6,980 nucleotides of DNA from an uncultured Prevotella sp. (lineage in GTDB: Bacteria > Bacteroidota > Bacteroidia > Bacteroidales > Bacteroidaceae). The translations under genes were made by a program, and so were the position numbers. Below the pieces are notes generated by a model that ran no database searches, was not told the origin of the DNA, and worked only from the letters and a program-made list of their open reading frames with translations. Every line of letters begins with the position of its first letter. The stretch's first letter is position 1. Below, one piece after another: positions 4,047 to 6,980 of this stretch. Location of the stretch: NCBI GenBank assembly GCA_900553155.1, contig USCM01000103.1, positions 1 to 6,980 on the forward strand, given 5' to 3'.

Positions 4047-6980
4047 ATGAAATTAGATAGATTTATTACACGCCCAGTGCTCTCCACGGTGATTTCTATC
4101 CTCGTGGTTATCTTGGGTGTGCTTGGATTGGTGTCGCTGCCTATCGAGCAGTACCCAAATATGGCACCTCCTACAATTATGGTGCGTGCCGCCTATACCG
4201 GTGCCAACTCGCAGACCGTGCTCAACTCGGTGCTCGCACCATTGGAGGAGTCGATCAACGGTGTGGAGGGCATGACCTACATGACCTCATCAGCCACCAA
4301 CGACGGTTCGGCTTCCATCACCGTGTTCTTTAAGCAGGGTATGGACCCTGACATGTGCCAGGTAAACGTGCAGAACCGTGTGTCGCAGGCTTCGGCTTTG
4401 CTGCCGGCTGAGGTAACAAAGGCTGGTGTGACGGTTATGAAGCGCCAGTCGTCTACCGTTATCCTCTTCGGTCTTACAGCCGACGACGACCGCTACGACG
4501 ACAAGTTCCTTACCAACTATGCCAACATCAACGTTGTGCCAGCCATCAAGCGTGTCAACGGTGTGGGCGAGTGTCAGTGCTTCTCGCAGAAGGACTACAC
4601 TATGCGCCTATGGATTGACCCCGTAAAGATGAAGAGCTACGGCTTGATTCCTGCCGACCTTACTGGTGTCTTGGCACAGCAGAACATTGAGGCTGCCCCG
4701 GGTTCAGTGGGCGAGCAGTCTGACAATCAGTATCAGTACACCTTCCGCTATAGAGGTCGTCTTCAGACACCGGAGGAGTTTGGCGACATGGTTATCAAGT
4801 CTACACAGAATGGACAGACCATCCGTGTAAAGGATGTGGCACGTGTAGAGATGGGTGCCCTCTCGTATACAGTAGAATCGAAGAACAACGGCAAGGCTTC
4901 TGTAACCATGATGGTAACCCAGACCGCCGGTTCTAACGCTACCGAGATAGCCACCAACATCAAGAAGTTGCTCAAGGAGCAGGAGGCTTCGATGCCGCCG
5001 GGAATCCACTTCGACATCATGCAGGACGTAACCGAGTTCCTCTTTGCCTCTATCGAGGACCTTATCAAGACCCTCTGCGAGGCATTTATCCTCGTGTTCA
5101 TCGTGGTATACGTGTTCTTGCAGGACTGGCGCTCAACGCTTATCCCGTTGATTGCCGTGCCAGTGTCGTTGATTGGTACCTTCTTCTTCCTCTATGTGTT
5201 CGGCTTCTCGCTCAACTTGTTGACACTTGCCGCCCTCGTGCTTGCCATCGCCATTGTGGTGGATGATGCCATTGTGGTTGTGGAGGCAGTGCATGCCAAG
5301 CTCGACCTTGGCTACAAGTCGGCCAAGCTTGCGTCTATCGACGCCATGAACGAGATTTCAGGCGCCATCATCTCCATCACCCTCGTTATGGCATCAGTGT
5401 TTATCCCTGTGTCGTTCATGGGTGGTACATCAGGTGCCTTCTACCGCGAGTTCGGTATAACCATGGCTATCTCTATCATCATCTCGGCCCTTAACGCCTT
5501 GACCCTCTCGCCTGCGCTTTGTGCTATCTTGCTTAAGCCTAAGGACGAGCACGGCAAGGAGCGCAAGATGTCTATGATAGACCGCTTCCATGCTTCGTTC
5601 AACGCTGCTTACGGCAAGGTTCAGGACAAGTACACCAAGGGTGTGCGCAAGCTTGTGGAGCGTCCTGTGATAGCCATTGCCGCTGTGGTTATCGCCATCG
5701 TAGGTATGGCATTGCTTATGGGCAACACCAAGACCGGTCTTGTGCCTGACGAGGATACGGGTACCGTATTCTGTACAGTGTCTACACCTCCGGGAACCTC
5801 TATGAAGAAGACCAACGAGGTAATGGACGAGGTAGACCGCATGCTGGCTACCAACCCCGCTATCGCCAGCCGTATGCGTATCACCGGCTACAACTTCATA
5901 GCAGGTCAGGGTTCTAACCAGGGTACATTTATCATTAAGCTCAAGAGCTTCGAGGAGCGTCAGGAAATGGAGGGACCGCTGAAGTATATCGGTGTGCACA
6001 ACCTCGGTTCGACAATGGTGCTCGGTATGATATACAAGCAGACAGCAGCCATCAAGGGTGCTCAGATTCTTGCCTTCCAGCCGCCTATGGTGCAGGGCTT
6101 CTCGGCAACCAACGGTATGACCTTCTCTATGCAGGACCGCACCGGTGGCGATGTGAACAAGTTCTTCGACATAACACAGAAGTTTATTGGCGAGCTTAAC
6201 AATCGTCCGGAGATTTCGAACGCCATGACATCATATAATACTAAGTATCCTCAGTATAAGATTGATGTTGACGTTGCCAAGTGTAAGCAGAGCGGCATCG
6301 ACCCTTCTACAGTGCTCACCACTATGCAGGGCTACTATGGCGGTATGTATGCTTCAAACTTCAACTCTTACGGTAAGCTCTACCGTGTGTACATCCAGGC
6401 TCCACCAGAGGCACGTGCCGATGTAAAGAGTCTTGACAACATATACGTACGCACATCGGCTGGCGAGATGGCTCCTATCAACGAGTATGTTAACCTGAGC
6501 CGTGTATATGGTCCGCAGGAGATTGACCGTTTTAACCTCTTTACCTCAATCAACGTCAATGCTTCGGCAGCCGAGGGCTACTCTACCGGTGACGCTATCA
6601 ACGCAATGGCTGAGGTGGCCAAGACCTCACTGCCTGCAGGCTACACCTACGAGTTCTCAGGTTTGACACGTACCGAGCAAGAGTCGAGCAACTCTACCGC
6701 TATCGTGTTCGTGCTCTGCTTGACCTTCGTTTACTTGATTCTCTCGGCACAGTACGAGTCGTACATTCTGCCTCTGTCGGTAATCCTCTCGATACCGTTC
6801 GGTCTTGCAGGTGCGTTTATCTTCACCAACATGTTTGGCAAGAACAACGACATCTACATGCAGATTGCGCTCATCATGCTTATGGGTCTTCTTGCCAAGA
6901 ACGCCATCCTTATCGTGCAGTTCGCCCTGGAGCGTCGCCAGACAGGTATGGCTATCTCGTGGTCGGCAGTGCTCGGTGCT
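4047..6980 (+). CDS. RND multidrug efflux transporter, HAE1/AcrB family (3' end beyond window)
   Basis: An open frame of 978 codons from MKLDRFITRPVLS runs to the window edge without a stop; AcrB homologues are about 1,030-1,060 aa, so roughly the last 60-80 residues are missing. The protein is the proton-driven inner-membrane pump of a tripartite system. TM1 is about 11-30, a periplasmic porter loop follows, then TM2 (342-358), TM3 (about 364-383), TM4 with the proton-relay pair D406-D407 (IVVDDAIVVVE), TM5 (439-457), TM6 (469-492) and TM7 (540-558). The second loop opens with GLVPDEDTG (564-572) and PPGTSM. TM8 is about 884-902, and K951 in GLLAKNAILIV matches AcrB K940. The counterpart of AcrB R971 would fall near codon 982, just outside. 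ATG 4047 gives the canonical N-terminus. It is 18 bp after the adaptor gene. Substrate range is unknown; drugs, bile salts or other amphiphiles are typical for the family. Confidence 0.95.
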   Translation, partial: MKLDRFITRPVLSTVISILVVILGVLGLVSLPIEQYPNMAPPTIMVRAAYTGANSQTVLNSVLAPLEESINGVEGMTYMTSSATNDGSASITVFFKQGMDPDMCQVNVQNRVSQASALLPAEVTKAGVTVMKRQSSTVILFGLTADDDRYDDKFLTNYANINVVPAIKRVNGVGECQCFSQKDYTMRLWIDPVKMKSYGLIPADLTGVLAQQNIEAAPGSVGEQSDNQYQYTFRYRGRLQTPEEFGDMVIKSTQNGQTIRVKDVARVEMGALSYTVESKNNGKASVTMMVTQTAGSNATEIATNIKKLLKEQEASMPPGIHFDIMQDVTEFLFASIEDLIKTLCEAFILVFIVVYVFLQDWRSTLIPLIAVPVSLIGTFFFLYVFGFSLNLLTLAALVLAIAIVVDDAIVVVEAVHAKLDLGYKSAKLASIDAMNEISGAIISITLVMASVFIPVSFMGGTSGAFYREFGITMAISIIISALNALTLSPALCAILLKPKDEHGKERKMSMIDRFHASFNAAYGKVQDKYTKGVRKLVERPVIAIAAVVIAIVGMALLMGNTKTGLVPDEDTGTVFCTVSTPPGTSMKKTNEVMDEVDRMLATNPAIASRMRITGYNFIAGQGSNQGTFIIKLKSFEERQEMEGPLKYIGVHNLGSTMVLGMIYKQTAAIKGAQILAFQPPMVQGFSATNGMTFSMQDRTGGDVNKFFDITQKFIGELNNRPEISNAMTSYNTKYPQYKIDVDVAKCKQSGIDPSTVLTTMQGYYGGMYASNFNSYGKLYRVYIQAPPEARADVKSLDNIYVRTSAGEMAPINEYVNLSRVYGPQEIDRFNLFTSINVNASAAEGYSTGDAINAMAEVAKTSLPAGYTYEFSGLTRTEQESSNSTAIVFVLCLTFVYLILSAQYESYILPLSVILSIPFGLAGAFIFTNMFGKNNDIYMQIALIMLMGLLAKNAILIVQFALERRQTGMAISWSAVLGA

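Noticed and set aside
3459..5999. Minus-strand ORFs at 3459-3866, 4704-5009, 4763-5101, 5430-5999 and 5621-5884
   Set aside because: They are antisense to the adaptor and pump genes, have low-complexity or His/Arg-rich translations, and arise from the codon bias of the real genes.

Overview
The window looks like chromosomal DNA from a Bacteroidales bacterium, most like Prevotella or Bacteroides. Three things suggest this. Promoters have the Bacteroidetes form (TTG, about 20 bp, TAnnTTTG), best seen at 1227-1257. Most start codons have A/T-rich leaders without Shine-Dalgarno sites. The efflux proteins resemble Bacteroidetes AcrA/AcrB homologues. All supported genes are on the + strand. No rRNA, tRNA, transposase or true CRISPR array was seen.

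Region 1 (1-999) is an AT-rich cassette of three small genes: a DUF3791 protein (87-311), a DUF3990 protein with an ADP-ribosyltransferase-like layout (308-781), and an unnamed 73-aa protein (778-999). Both junctions are ATGA stop/start overlaps, so the three are almost certainly one translationally coupled operon. A promoter-like sequence lies at 26-55. The layout suggests a toxin-antitoxin or nucleotide-modifying module, but the function is inferred.

Region 2 (1000-1286) is short but highly structured. It holds a perfect 21-bp inverted repeat (1004-1057), a 12-bp direct repeat linking that hairpin loop to a second hairpin (1063-1088), a third small hairpin (1094-1113), an 8-bp direct repeat at 11-bp period, and four copies of a 17-bp sequence separated by exactly 16 bp (1136-1250). 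The last copy runs into a good promoter for the next gene.

Region 3 (1287-2588) encodes an AAA_14/DUF4143 ATPase of 433 aa. It has intact Walker motifs and a C-terminal PD-(D/E)XK-like motif. Its real start is 1287, not an earlier in-frame ATG inside the repeats.

Region 4 (2589-6980) is a 237-bp gap with a probable promoter -7 element, followed by a tripartite RND efflux operon: a lipoprotein periplasmic adaptor (2826-4028) and, 18 bp on, an HAE1-type RND pump (4047 to the window end, C-terminus missing). A TolC-type outer-membrane partner would be expected just beyond the window. This half is more GC-rich and looks like core chromosome, in contrast to the AT-rich cassette at the start.
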